A stretch of 64,000 nt of DNA from Paenibacillus sp. S150 (GCF_019352175.1 NZ_JACBYI010000035.1:1-64000); one strand, 5' to 3'. Positions 25,314 through 34,454 are shown, numbered from the stretch's first letter. Notes: a model not told the origin generated them from the sequence alone. Translations and numbers: made by a program.

Positions 25314-26015
25314 ATGATACAAGTATACCCGGCGGAATCCGCCCATCACTTTGACCATGGCTGGCTGAGAGGAACGCACAGTTTTTCGTTCGGTGATTAT
25401 TATGATCCCGCCAATACGGCTTTTGGACCGATGCGTGTCTGCAATGACGATATCATCGCTCCGGGAAGAGGCTTCGGTGCCCATCCGCATAGCGATATGG
25501 AGATTGTTTCCATTGTGCTCCGCGGCAGACTCAGGCATGAAGACAACCTGGGCAATGTGGCGGAAACCGCTTTTGGCGGGATTCAGCGGATGTCGGCAGG
25601 CACGGGGGCCATTCATACGGAGCATAATCCCTCAGACTCGGAGCCGGTGCGGCTGCTGCAGCTATGGTTCATGCCGCGTACCCGCGGCACGGCGCCCTCT
25701 TACGGCACAAGCCGTTTTGATCCGGCGAAGCTTTACGGGAGGCTGCTGCCCGTAGTATCGGCTGAAGGGTCGGCAGAGATTGTTGATATTGCTCAGGATA
25801 TGACGATATATCTCGGCAGGGTAAAAGCGGGAGAGCAGCTGGACTATCAGCAGCAGCCCGGCCGGCGGATGTATATCTACTTGATAGAGGGGCAGCTTGC
25901 GCTGAATGGAACCGAGCCGCTGCACCCCGGCGATTCCGCACGGATCGAAGAGGTCAGCAGGCTGAAGCTTGCCGCCGGCGAAGATGCTTTTGTAATGCTG
26001 ATTGATCTGCCCTAG
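25314..26015 (+). CDS. pirin family bicupin protein
   Basis: A 233-residue bicupin. The N-terminal cupin has the pirin metal-binding block GFGAHPHSDMEIVSIVLRG (His-His) and GTGAIHTEHNPSD (His/Glu). The C-terminal cupin is shorter and lacks ligands. Its size and the HTFSFGDYYDP-like opening (here THSFSFGDYYDP) match the YhhW type, some of which have quercetin 2,3-dioxygenase activity. The physiological role is unknown. It has its own AGGAGGGA ribosome binding site and a small gene follows. Confidence 0.87.
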   Translation: MIQVYPAESAHHFDHGWLRGTHSFSFGDYYDPANTAFGPMRVCNDDIIAPGRGFGAHPHSDMEIVSIVLRGRLRHEDNLGNVAETAFGGIQRMSAGTGAIHTEHNPSDSEPVRLLQLWFMPRTRGTAPSYGTSRFDPAKLYGRLLPVVSAEGSAEIVDIAQDMTIYLGRVKAGEQLDYQQQPGRRMYIYLIEGQLALNGTEPLHPGDSARIEEVSRLKLAAGEDAFVMLIDLP

Positions 26016-26049
26016 AATCCGCTGATTGGCACAAGGAGGGAGAAGATAC

Positions 26050-26376
26050 ATGGCACACGAGAGAGTTCTGGTTAAGCATTCCGTAACAGGCCGCATGCTC
26101 GTCAGCAGCACGGAAGGGGTGTCCTACACCTTTGACCGGCAAGGCGGTCTGACCCTGATCACCCTATGCGGTGTACCTGCGGTCAAAGGGCAGGCGGTAG
26201 TGGAGCTGAAGTCCGAGCTGAATGTTTTCCGTTTCGAGGAACCGCAGGATGGTCCCGCTATCAAGCATTGGTATTATGTCGGCGACAATCCCGTGAGCTA
26301 TGACAGCTCTTCCGGATGCCTGAAGATAGCGGTGCAGTCGGAAATTGAATACCGGCCGGATCAGTACTGGGAATAA
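26050..26376 (+). CDS. hypothetical protein, about 108 residues
   Basis: I do not recognise a family. The product is small and soluble, rich in beta-forming segments (MLVSSTEGVSYTFD, LTLITLCGVPAVKG), with no signal peptide or membrane segment, and a Tyr/Trp-rich end (YRPDQYWE). ATG 26050 is preferred because AAGGAGGGAG lies 10 bp upstream; the in-frame start at 26026 has none. It follows the pirin gene after 34 bp and may share its transcript. Confidence 0.65.
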   Translation: MAHERVLVKHSVTGRMLVSSTEGVSYTFDRQGGLTLITLCGVPAVKGQAVVELKSELNVFRFEEPQDGPAIKHWYYVGDNPVSYDSSSGCLKIAVQSEIEYRPDQYWE

Positions 26377-26389
26377 AGCTTAAAATATA

Positions 26390-26435
26390 TTGACAATATT
26401 CCCTGAAAGTACTAGCTTTGTTATGAAACATAACA
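26390..26435 (+). promoter_or_regulatory. leucine dehydrogenase promoter with perfect palindrome
   Basis: TTGACA (26390-26395) is followed after 17 bp by the weak -10 TAGCTT (26413-26418). Immediately downstream lies TGTTATG-AAA-CATAACA (26419-26435), a perfect inverted repeat with 7-bp arms over the start site. No candidate regulator gene is adjacent. Confidence 0.6.
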
Positions 26436-26468
26436 CGAAGAAAAGTGGAGACAGGAGAAATGAGACCA

Positions 26469-27563
26469 ATGGAATTGTTTGCGGCAATGGAGCGGGACGA
26501 TTATGAAGAACTGTTGTTTTGTCAGGATAAGGCTTCGGGGCTGAAAGCCATCATCGCCATTCATGACACAACACTGGGCCCCGCACTGGGTGGGACAAGA
26601 ATGTGGACCTATGCTTCGGAGGAAGACGCAATTGTAGATGCGCTCCGGCTGTCCAAAGGCATGACCTACAAAAATGCTGTAGCCGGGCTCAACCTGGGCG
26701 GAGGCAAAACAGTGATCATCGGTGATCCCCATAAAGACAAGAACGAGGCGATGTTCCGGGCCTTCGGCAGATACATACAAGGTTTGAACGGCCGCTACAT
26801 TACAGCCGAGGATGTGGGCACTACGGAGGCGGACATGGATATCATTCATCAGGAAACGGATTATGTGACCGGAATCTCGGCCACTTACGGCTCTTCGGGC
26901 AATCCGTCGCCGGCCACAGCCTTTGGAGTATACCAAGGCATGAAAGCGGCGGCCAAGGCGGCCTTTGGCAGCGACTCGCTGGAAGGCAAGACCGTTGCCG
27001 TTCAAGGGGTCGGCAATGTCTCCTTCACCCTGTGCCAGTATCTTCATGAGGAAGGTGCGCGGCTGATCGTAACCGATATCAGCAAGGAAGCGGTGCACCG
27101 GGCGGTAGAGGCTTACGGGGCCGCAGCGGTTGATCCGGCGGACATTATCTCTGTGAAAAGTGATATTTATGCCCCCTGCGCGCTCGGAGCAACGATCAAT
27201 GATGCTTCGCTGCCGCTCCTTAAGGCGAAGGTTGTCGCCGGTGCAGCCAACAACCAGCTGAAAGAACCGCGCCATGGCGATGCCCTGCATGAAATGGGCA
27301 TTGTGTATGCTCCGGATTATGTGATCAATGCCGGCGGCGTTATCAACATTGCCGATGAATTGAACGGTTACAACAAGGATCGCGCCTATAAGCAGATTGC
27401 CAAAATCTATGACAGCATCACCCGCATATTGGAAATTTCCCGCACAAGCGGAATTCCTGCCTACGCGGCGGCGGATCATCTGGCACAGGAACGCATTTCC
27501 CTGCTGAAGAACAGCCGCAGCACCTTTCTGCGTGACGGACACCATGTCCTCAGCAGAAGATAG
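26469..27563 (+). CDS. bcd: leucine dehydrogenase
   Basis: A 364-residue branched-chain amino acid dehydrogenase. Counting from the ATG at 26469, the catalytic lysines fall at K68 and K80 (SKGMTYKNAVAGLNLGGGK), exactly the numbering of characterised Bacillus leucine dehydrogenases, which supports this start over the upstream GTG or ATG. The NAD domain has the GVGNVSFTLCQ Rossmann turn. It reversibly deaminates Leu, Val and Ile to 2-oxo acids for catabolism or for branched fatty acid primers. AGGAG lies 11 bp upstream. It is monocistronic between a palindromic promoter and a strong terminator. Confidence 0.95.
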   Translation: MELFAAMERDDYEELLFCQDKASGLKAIIAIHDTTLGPALGGTRMWTYASEEDAIVDALRLSKGMTYKNAVAGLNLGGGKTVIIGDPHKDKNEAMFRAFGRYIQGLNGRYITAEDVGTTEADMDIIHQETDYVTGISATYGSSGNPSPATAFGVYQGMKAAAKAAFGSDSLEGKTVAVQGVGNVSFTLCQYLHEEGARLIVTDISKEAVHRAVEAYGAAAVDPADIISVKSDIYAPCALGATINDASLPLLKAKVVAGAANNQLKEPRHGDALHEMGIVYAPDYVINAGGVINIADELNGYNKDRAYKQIAKIYDSITRILEISRTSGIPAYAAADHLAQERISLLKNSRSTFLRDGHHVLSRR

Positions 27564-27633
27564 CATCAGGAGCGGAAGGCCGGGCTGGACGCGGTTTCAA
27601 TAATCAGTGAAGCAGTAAGAAGCTGCGGATGCA

Positions 27634-27675
27634 GCAAAAAGCCTCTTTCCCGGTAACGGCCAAGAGGCTTTTTGC
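27634..27675. terminator. bidirectional terminator
   Basis: GCAAAAAGCCTCTT (27634-27647) pairs with AAGAGGCTTTTTGC (27662-27675), giving T-tracts in both directions between the convergent leucine dehydrogenase and cyclophilin genes. Confidence 0.9.
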
Positions 27676-27717
27676 ATGTGCTGCTGCGGATTGAGCGCCG
27701 CTGCAGCTTAGAAACGT

Positions 27718-28431
27718 CTATTGTGCCTTCTCCGGTTCCGGGTAAGCAACTCCCAGAGTATCCACGGTAACCTTCTCCATCACCGGCGGCTGTTCGGGCC
27801 GGTCTGAACTGTCGCGGGGAAGACTGACGATGCTGTCCACCACATCCTGACCTTCGGTAACCTTGCCGAAAGCGGCATATTGGCCGTCCAGGCTTGGATA
27901 AGCATCGGCCATTATGAAGAACTGCGAGCCGCCGGAGTTCATATCCTGGCTTCTCGCCATGGACAATACGCCCTGCGTATGCTGCAGGTTGTTGGTGAAG
28001 CCGTTCCCGGTGAATTCACCGGCGATGCTGTAGCCCGGTCCGCCCATGCCTGTGCCATCGGGATCTCCGCCCTGGATCATGAAGCCGGGAATGACGCGGT
28101 GGAAGATTGTTCCGTCATAGAAGCCTTTTTGGATTAATGAAATGAAATTATTGACGGTATTGGGAGCAACCTCAGGGTACAGTTCGGCTTTAATGACGCC
28201 GCCGCCGGCTATCTCTATGGTCACAACAGGATGGCTGGCCGTTGCCGAAGGCACGCCTTCAGTGGCTGCCGCTGCGCTCTCCTGTGGAGCCGGACTCGCC
28301 GCATTGCTGCTGCTTCCATTATCTCCCGCATTGTTATTGTTCGCGGGTTTGTTGCCGCAGCCTGCCGGTATTACAAGCAGGAGGGCCATCATCATCATCA
28401 GGATGAAGGTTTTTTTTCCTGTACGCTTCAC
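27718..28431 (-). CDS. cyclophilin-type peptidyl-prolyl isomerase lipoprotein
   Basis: 237 residues from the GTG at 28431, 11 bp after AAAGGAG. The N-terminus is a lipoprotein signal (basic start, Met/Leu-rich core, VIPAGC with Cys near residue 24). An Asn/Gly/Ser/Ala-rich linker (to about residue 65) leads to a cyclophilin domain with FHRVIPGFMIQGGDP and GGSQFFIM. It probably assists folding of exported proteins at the outer face of the membrane. A longer frame up to 28587 lacks initiation signals and would bury the signal peptide. Confidence 0.9.
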   Translation of the reverse strand: MKRTGKKTFILMMMMALLLVIPAGCGNKPANNNNAGDNGSSSNAASPAPQESAAAATEGVPSATASHPVVTIEIAGGGVIKAELYPEVAPNTVNNFISLIQKGFYDGTIFHRVIPGFMIQGGDPDGTGMGGPGYSIAGEFTGNGFTNNLQHTQGVLSMARSQDMNSGGSQFFIMADAYPSLDGQYAAFGKVTEGQDVVDSIVSLPRDSSDRPEQPPVMEKVTVDTLGVAYPEPEKAQ

Positions 28432-28605
28432 GTTCTCAATCGCTCCTTTGATCTGGGAATATCGGTGGTGCATCCCCCCTATCATACCTCCTTTGTCCTG
28501 CTCCTTGCAAAATACGGAAGACTGCCGGGGATTGGCACAGTTCGGAAAGAGGGGTAGAATGGAGGGATGATGCTTCCAGGAATACACAGAAGGGACGTGT
28601 GCAGC

Positions 28606-29832
28606 ATGCGTTTTTCATGGAAGCGGAACCTGATCGTGCTTTGGGTAGGAGTGTTTTTTTGCAGTACGGCATATTCGATCTCGATTCCGTTCCTCTCGAT
28701 TTTTTTGAGCGACCAGCTTGGTGTTACGAATCATTTGGAAATCTGGTCGGGCGTCAGCTTTGGCATTACCTTTCTCGCCAGTGCGCTGATTTCGCCTTAC
28801 TGGGGGTCGCTCGCCGACAAATATGGGCGCAAGCCGATGCTGATCCGGTCGGGCTTCAGCCTGGCGGCGCTGTACTTGATTAACTTTTTCGTGCATGATC
28901 CCTATGTTTTCATTATTGTGCGTATTTTTCAGGGCCTTCTGGCGGGCTTTGTTCCGGCAGCCATTGCCATGGTCGCCACCAACACGCCTGAGGACAAGAC
29001 CGGTTATGCGCTCAGCATCATGTCTACCGCCGGGGCCACCGGGAGCATCATCGGCCCGCTGATCGGCGGGGTGGTCAGCTATTATTCCAGCAACCGCAGC
29101 GCGTTTTTGTTCTCGGCGGTGATTGTGCTGATATCGGCTCTGATCGCCACCTTTTTTGCCAAGGAAGAGAATTATGACCGGTCGGCGCCAAGATCGCGCG
29201 TGCGCGACGATATCCGGGAAGCGAGGGCGAACCCTGCATTTATGACGCTGCTGCTGCTGGCGGGGCTGGCTGCCTTTTCCGTGATGATATTGGAGCCGCT
29301 GCTGCCGATTTACCTGCTCGACATGGGGATATCGAAGAACAGCGCTTCGCTAAGCTCAGGCATTGTCTTCTCCGCTGTAGGCATCGCCACGGTAATTATG
29401 GCTCCGCAGTGGGGCAGAATCGGCAGCCGCAAGGGCTTTGGCTTCATTCTGTTCATCGGCCTGGTCGGCGGGGGGATCGGTAATATTCTGCAGTATTTTG
29501 TATCGGGTTATGTAGAATTTGCTATCCTGCGTTTTGCTTACGGCTTGTTCTATGCCGGTGTGCTGCCTTCGGTGAATGCCATGATTGTTCAGGTCATTGA
29601 CCCGGGCTTCCGGGGGCGTGCCTTCGGCCTGAATCAGGCGGCAACCCAGCTGGCAACCATGGCCGGACCGATTATCGGCGGATTGCTGGGGGCTTTCCTT
29701 CCGATCCGCTGGGTGTTCGTCATTAACGGCGTGATACTCCTTATGGCCGCAGTGCTTGTAAAAGTCCGCAAGCTGGAGGCAAAGGTCGAAGCGACCCACG
29801 CCTCGGGACAAACGGCAGTACTGGACAACTAA
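28606..29832 (+). CDS. MFS transporter, multidrug-efflux type
   Basis: A 408-residue, 12-helix major facilitator. The loop 2-3 motif appears as GSLADKYGRKPMLIRSG and the efflux-associated motif C as SIIGPLIGGVVSY; a second GPIIGGLLGA repeat lies in the C-terminal half. It resembles MdtG/YttB-like drug exporters, but the substrate is not predictable. I chose ATG 28606 (MRFSWKRN), although its ribosome binding site (AAGGGACG) is weak. It is divergent from the cyclophilin gene. Confidence 0.85.
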   Translation: MRFSWKRNLIVLWVGVFFCSTAYSISIPFLSIFLSDQLGVTNHLEIWSGVSFGITFLASALISPYWGSLADKYGRKPMLIRSGFSLAALYLINFFVHDPYVFIIVRIFQGLLAGFVPAAIAMVATNTPEDKTGYALSIMSTAGATGSIIGPLIGGVVSYYSSNRSAFLFSAVIVLISALIATFFAKEENYDRSAPRSRVRDDIREARANPAFMTLLLLAGLAAFSVMILEPLLPIYLLDMGISKNSASLSSGIVFSAVGIATVIMAPQWGRIGSRKGFGFILFIGLVGGGIGNILQYFVSGYVEFAILRFAYGLFYAGVLPSVNAMIVQVIDPGFRGRAFGLNQAATQLATMAGPIIGGLLGAFLPIRWVFVINGVILLMAAVLVKVRKLEAKVEATHASGQTAVLDN

Positions 29833-29873
29833 CGAATACAAGCTATGGAAGACTGTCCTGCCGAATGCAATTT

Positions 29874-31208
29874 TCAGCGGACAGTCTTTGTTTTGGTTTC
29901 TGCTTTGCGCAGCTCATTGACGGTGGACAGTCTGGCGCCTTCGGGAATGGCGATCCACTCACTTTTGGAGATGCCGATCTGCTGGGAAGTATAGATGCCC
30001 GAATGCCCGGAGAACAGGAAGCTCACGAGGCAAGCGATGAACATGTAGACCGCCCCGCCGGAGCCGAACAGTTCAATGCCCATAAGAAAACAGGCAATCG
30101 GCGTATTGGTCGCTCCGCAGAAGACCGCGATGAAGCCCAGTGAAGCCAGGAAAGGCGCATATAGATGAAGAATCCCGGCCAGACTGTTCCCGAGAGTGGC
30201 CCCAATGGCAAAGAGCGGTGTCACTTCGCCCCCTTGAAATCCGGTTCCCAGAGTGAATGAGGTGAAAATCAGCTTCCATAAGAAAGCGAAGGGAGCAACA
30301 TCGGTCTGAAAGGAATCCCTAATCAAGGGGAGGCCCAGGCCCAGATAGTCTCTGGAGCCGGCGATATAGACCAGGGCGATGATAATGAAGCCGCCGAGCG
30401 CGCTTTTGAGCACCGGATTCTTCACCAGCAGGGTGAAGGATCTTTTCAAATAATGGGTAAGCTCACTGAACAGGATGCTCGCAAGCCCGAACAGGATGGA
30501 AGCCAGGATGACCTTCAGCAGAACGATAATCGTCAGCGCAGGGAACATATCCACCTGATAGTGAATGTGCTGGACTTTCCACAGGCGGGTAGCCGCTATA
30601 TCGCCCACGAAGCTGGCTGTGAAGCAGGGCAGCAGCGCCTTGTGGCTGATCAGCCCGATGGCGACAACCTCCAGACCGAATAAAGTTCCGGCCAAAGGGG
30701 TTCCGAAGATCGAACCGAAGCCGCCGCTGATCCCGCACATAAGCAGAATTTGCCGGTCGCGGGAATTGATCCGCAGCAGCCTGCCGAGCCCTTCCGCGAG
30801 GCTCCCGCCCATTTGCACAGCGGTTCCTTCCCGCCCTGCGGAGCCGCCGAATAAATGGGTAACCAATGTTCCGAACAGCACCAGCGGAGCCATGCGCAGC
30901 GGAATCGTCTCATTTCCCTGCTGGATCTGCTCAAGAATCAGATTATTCCCTTTGGCGCTGTTCTTGCCGTAACGCATATACAGGCAGCTTATCAAGGCTC
31001 CGCCCAGCGGCAGCAGATACAGCATCCAGGCATGATTCATGCGGATCCCAGTTACAGCATCCAGGCTTTTCAAAAAAACGGCCGAGGCCGTGCCGGCCAG
31101 AAGACCGACTATACCGCCCAGCAGGATCCATTTGATAAAGGTGCTCCAAAGCGCCAGATGATTGCTCCTTTCCGTAAGTTTCAGCCAATGTGCGTACACT
31201 TCTTTCAT
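29874..31208 (-). CDS. CLC-type fluoride/proton antiporter (CLC-F)
   Basis: A 444-residue CLC channel-fold protein with about 16 hydrophobic segments. Motifs include GSAGREGTAVQMGGSLAE, GISGGFGSIFGTPLAGTLFGLE and GTGFQGGEVTPLFAIGATLGN. The canonical GSGIP chloride motif is absent at the first site, as in the fluoride-selective CLC-F clade. The decisive clue is a fluoride riboswitch directly upstream. It should export toxic fluoride in exchange for protons. GGGGG lies 8 bp before ATG. Confidence 0.88.
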   Translation of the reverse strand: MKEVYAHWLKLTERSNHLALWSTFIKWILLGGIVGLLAGTASAVFLKSLDAVTGIRMNHAWMLYLLPLGGALISCLYMRYGKNSAKGNNLILEQIQQGNETIPLRMAPLVLFGTLVTHLFGGSAGREGTAVQMGGSLAEGLGRLLRINSRDRQILLMCGISGGFGSIFGTPLAGTLFGLEVVAIGLISHKALLPCFTASFVGDIAATRLWKVQHIHYQVDMFPALTIIVLLKVILASILFGLASILFSELTHYLKRSFTLLVKNPVLKSALGGFIIIALVYIAGSRDYLGLGLPLIRDSFQTDVAPFAFLWKLIFTSFTLGTGFQGGEVTPLFAIGATLGNSLAGILHLYAPFLASLGFIAVFCGATNTPIACFLMGIELFGSGGAVYMFIACLVSFLFSGHSGIYTSQQIGISKSEWIAIPEGARLSTVNELRKAETKTKTVR

Positions 31209-31267
31209 CTTATTAGCCCCCGTTAGAATAATGATGTTCCCACTTCATGATGTCCAGAAATCAAACA

Positions 31268-31345
31268 GACTCCTACCAGCGAAGTGACCACTGGTAGGAG
31301 TCATTAGTCTCTAGAGACGGTTAATGGCGAACTCCATCGCCGTAT
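31268..31345 (-). promoter_or_regulatory. fluoride riboswitch (crcB motif) with overlapping terminator
   Basis: Read on the minus strand, the leader contains the crcB signature GGCGATGGAGTTCGCCATTA, then AACCG, and after a short stem the conserved TAATGACTCCTAC. The last segment (31291-31302) is also the 5' arm of a perfect 12-bp hairpin (3' arm 31268-31279) followed by TGTTTGATTT, a terminator. Fluoride binding should hold the 3' part of the aptamer and prevent the terminator, switching on the CLC gene. Confidence 0.93.
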
Positions 31346-31358
31346 TGAATTACAACCA

Positions 31359-31387
31359 ATAGTAAGGACATCGTGCGGAAAAGTCAA
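31359..31387 (-). promoter_or_regulatory. promoter of the riboswitch-CLC transcript
   Basis: On the minus strand TTGACT (31382-31387) and TACTAT (31359-31364) are 17 bp apart, about 15 bp before the aptamer. Confidence 0.65.
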
Positions 31388-31419
31388 TGAGGAAAATAAA
31401 AATGTCTAATCTCCCTCTG

Positions 31420-32025
31420 TTATTCTTCGTCACCGCGCGAGCCGTTCAGCACATCCGTACCCGGCATGGCATCGATGGGCGGGGCGGCCGGATCTATGGC
31501 AGTTCCGGGTTCAAGCTCGTCGGCATCGGGAATATCCTCCAGCGGAAGCTCCTCTTCATCCTCCACAAGCGCTTCATCCCCGGCATAATCAATCGCACTG
31601 CCGGCCAGTCCGGCAGCTTCAGCGGCAAACATCGCATCGGATTCCAGCACTTCATCCCGCTCTGCCGGAGGAGGGGCTGTCAGGCCCGCGGCTCTGTCTG
31701 CCCTGCGTCCAAGTGCAGGTTCAGGTGCGTTAAGATCGATATCGGCAGCCAGAATAGAGTCGCCGACCAAGGCCGGATCGGCACCGTCGTCTACAACGCC
31801 GTCCCAATCGACAGGCTTTGCGTGGGCCGGATCATGGCTGGCAAGTGCGGATTCCAGCGCACGCTCCGGCGTTCCGGAGCTTTTCCCGCTCCGGCTCTGC
31901 CCGGTAATGGTTCCAAGCGGCCGCAGCTCCTCCAGCGGAATATCCTGTTCGGGGGATATACCACCCATTTTGGTATAACGCTCATATGCAAAATCGGCTT
32001 CAGTTTTGTTGAATTCATTACCCAT
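31420..32025 (-). CDS. hypothetical acidic protein
   Basis: A 201-residue very acidic protein, rich in Asp, Glu, Ala and Pro, probably largely disordered, with no signal peptide or membrane helix. The only ordered-looking part is the N-terminus (NEFNKTEADFAYERYTKMGG). I do not recognise a family. AAAGGAG 10 bp before ATG supports translation. The preceding gene ends 6 bp upstream and encodes another small acidic protein, so the two form an operon. Such pairs are common in spore-forming Bacillota, but no function should be assigned. Confidence 0.7.
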   Translation of the reverse strand: MGNEFNKTEADFAYERYTKMGGISPEQDIPLEELRPLGTITGQSRSGKSSGTPERALESALASHDPAHAKPVDWDGVVDDGADPALVGDSILAADIDLNAPEPALGRRADRAAGLTAPPPAERDEVLESDAMFAAEAAGLAGSAIDYAGDEALVEDEEELPLEDIPDADELEPGTAIDPAAPPIDAMPGTDVLNGSRGDEE

Positions 32026-32031
32026 AGCCGT

Positions 32032-32214
32032 TCAGCTCCTTTTGGCATGATTACTTATGGCTTCATTAACCGCAGCTTCCTGATCCTCTTCAGGCAGTGC
32101 GCCCGGATAGGTTCCTTCCTGAAACAGGCCGGATTCATCATCAATGTCCCGCTCGGTCACCAAATTCTCATCAGCGGGCGATTTGCCGGCGGAGGTTTTT
32201 TTCTTGTCGTCCAT
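32032..32214 (-). CDS. hypothetical small acidic protein
   Basis: A 60-residue polar protein (Lys-rich start MDDKKKTSAGKS, acidic middle, ends ISNHAKRS). It has a strong AAGGAGGAGG ribosome binding site. Its stop codon sits in the ribosome binding site region of the next gene, so translation is probably coupled. Family unknown. Confidence 0.65.
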   Translation of the reverse strand: MDDKKKTSAGKSPADENLVTERDIDDESGLFQEGTYPGALPEEDQEAAVNEAISNHAKRS

Positions 32215-32388
32215 GGCGGCTCCTCCTCCTTATAGTAATTCTATACCCCATTCTCCGGCGGCGAATCTGTATGTCTCAAGGCAGCCTATGCTTAATATAA
32301 GCATTCGGCAGGGGGATTAACCATAAGTTGCATTGTAAGGTCTGATTTCGAGGTTTTTTTGCAGGAATATGCAGGGATGGTGCGAAGG

Positions 32389-32417
32389 TTGTCGAAAATA
32401 AGAATCGTATGTACTAT
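32389..32417 (+). promoter_or_regulatory. predicted promoter of first histidine kinase gene
   Basis: TTGTCG (32389-32394) and TACTAT (32412-32417) are 17 bp apart, 35 bp before the start codon. Confidence 0.5.
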
Positions 32418-32451
32418 ATAAATCCAACTAAAGATTTACTGAGGTGCCACA

Positions 32452-34347
32452 ATGAAGTTGCCATCAACAAAGGCAGCGGCAGCCATCCTCATGCTGCTTC
32501 TGCTGATTGCCGTAGTGTCTATCGGGATCGCCGCACAGTGGACCGGCGGGGCAGGGCGTTCTTTACCGGAGTGGGAACTGAAATGGGAAGCTTCAGACGT
32601 ATGCGATCCCGCTGCAGCGGCGGAAGCCCCTGACAGCAATTGGGTTACAACTGCCGCGCAGTCAGCCAGGCCCCTGACTCCGGCAGGCACTGCTGCCGCC
32701 TGGCTGCGTTTTTCGCTCCCGGAGACAGGGGATTACTCGGCCCTCTTGATCGATAAGGTGTATGGGCATAACTTCAAGGCCTACATGGATAATAAGCTCA
32801 TCTACGATTCACAGGATTTATTTAATCATAATGGCAGCAAGGTGTTGATTCCTTTGCCGGGTGCCGAAAGGCCTTCGCAGCTGTATCTGTGGAGCAGCGG
32901 AGGCGCCGATGGCTTCGGGGTAGAAGGAAGAATTACAGCAGGGAGCTACGGCAGGCTGCTGGAATTCTATGTGAAAAAGGATTTGGCGGATATTTTAATT
33001 GGCGCAGCATTTCTATTTATGGGTGCGGCACTGATGGTTTGTTTGATATTCCTCAAGCTGGATTTTTTCAAAGGAGGCTTCTTCCTCTGTCTGGTGATTG
33101 CTTCCTTTGGCGTTCTGCTCATCACCTATTCGCCGTTTCTCCCGCTCATTGTGCGCTCCCGGGGGCACTGGATTGAAATCAGCTTCGATCTGGCTTTATT
33201 TACACTGCTGCCGTCGTTTACGTTTTATTTTGAGCAGATTTTCGGTTCGGGCAAGCATGGGCTGATCACGCGGCTGCGTAAATTTCAGTTGGCCTATTCG
33301 TTGTTTTGCTTAGTGTTTCTGATTGCAAACGCTCTGCTGTCCTTCCGTCTGGACGGACTTTACCGAATCGCCACCGTCGATATCCTGGGCGTGCTGATGA
33401 TGCTGCAGTTTATCTTTTTGCTGTATGCGGCTGTCCGGGCTGCGGTCAATGGCAACCGAGATGCCGTTATCTTCTCAATCGGCTTCTCCGTCTTCGCCCT
33501 GCTGTCATTAACCGAGCTGATTGTGTACTATGCGGATGAAAGCTACCATCTGCAATGGTGGAAGTGGGGAGTCATTGTGTTTGTGGTTTCGCTGATCCTC
33601 ATTCTGGGCCGGAGGTTCGCCAGCAATCATGAGCAGGCGGTGGAATATTCCCGGGAGCTGGAGAAATTCAATGATGATCTGCAGCGCTCGGAGAAAATGG
33701 AGATCATCAGCGAGCTGGCTGCTTCGGTCGCCCATGAGGTGCGCAATCCCCTGCAGGTGACCCGCGGTTTTCTGCAGATTCTGGGGGAACGTTCCGGCAA
33801 GAAGGAGAAGGAGTACCTGCAGATGGCCATGGAGGAGCTGGACAGAGCTTCCCTCATTATCACGGACTTTCTGACCTTTGCCAAGCCTGGAATGGATACA
33901 CCGGACCGGTTTGAGGTGGCAGAGGAGCTCCGGCATGTATCCGGCATTCTGGTGCCGCTGGCCAATATGCAAGGGGGAACTATTGAGCTTAAGCTCCAGA
34001 GCGGACTCCAGGTGCTGGGCAGCACCTCCAAGTTCAAGCAGGCTTTTATCAATCTGATCAAGAATGCCATTGAATCGCTGGAGGAGGACGGGCTCATTAC
34101 CGTTGCCGCCTGGAGCTCGGGGCAGCATGTCATCATCAGTGTGCAGGATAACGGGGAGGGCATGAAGATGAGCGAGCTGGCCCATCTGGGAGAACCTTAT
34201 TATTCGAATAAAAAGAAAGGGACCGGCCTTGGGCTGATGGTCACCTTCCGGATTATTGAGGCGATGAACGGCTCCATTCACTTTCATAGCAGAAAAGGTG
34301 AAGGCACCGAGGTTATTGTGAAATTACCATCATCCGTAAATAATTAG
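32452..34347 (+). CDS. membrane sensor histidine kinase (7TM type), first of a tandem pair
   Basis: 631 residues. A signal anchor (about 10-28), an extracellular beta-rich domain of about 150 residues, then seven membrane helices (about 180-395) in the 7TMR-DISM style. A short coiled coil (SRELEKFNDDLQRSEKMEI) leads to a HisKA domain with phosphoacceptor H428 in SVAHEVRNPLQ, and an HATPase domain (N box IKNAIESL, DNGEGM, GTGLGLMVT). The HisKA part resembles KinA/KinB-like sporulation kinases. No response regulator gene is adjacent, so it is an orphan kinase. The next gene is a paralogue with the same architecture. Confidence 0.9.
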   Translation: MKLPSTKAAAAILMLLLLIAVVSIGIAAQWTGGAGRSLPEWELKWEASDVCDPAAAAEAPDSNWVTTAAQSARPLTPAGTAAAWLRFSLPETGDYSALLIDKVYGHNFKAYMDNKLIYDSQDLFNHNGSKVLIPLPGAERPSQLYLWSSGGADGFGVEGRITAGSYGRLLEFYVKKDLADILIGAAFLFMGAALMVCLIFLKLDFFKGGFFLCLVIASFGVLLITYSPFLPLIVRSRGHWIEISFDLALFTLLPSFTFYFEQIFGSGKHGLITRLRKFQLAYSLFCLVFLIANALLSFRLDGLYRIATVDILGVLMMLQFIFLLYAAVRAAVNGNRDAVIFSIGFSVFALLSLTELIVYYADESYHLQWWKWGVIVFVVSLILILGRRFASNHEQAVEYSRELEKFNDDLQRSEKMEIISELAASVAHEVRNPLQVTRGFLQILGERSGKKEKEYLQMAMEELDRASLIITDFLTFAKPGMDTPDRFEVAEELRHVSGILVPLANMQGGTIELKLQSGLQVLGSTSKFKQAFINLIKNAIESLEEDGLITVAAWSSGQHVIISVQDNGEGMKMSELAHLGEPYYSNKKKGTGLGLMVTFRIIEAMNGSIHFHSRKGEGTEVIVKLPSSVNN

Positions 34348-34454
34348 GAATTATTTTGGTTAATTCCGTTTTTTTGAAGGGATGAACTGTGGATGAAGCG
34401 AAGTACTAACAACAACAGAACGTTGCTTCTGAAATTTTCTTCTGAGGTGCTTGC

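Noticed and set aside
29874..31208. CLC protein annotated as a chloride channel
   Set aside because: The upstream fluoride riboswitch and the CLC-F style motifs favour fluoride export.
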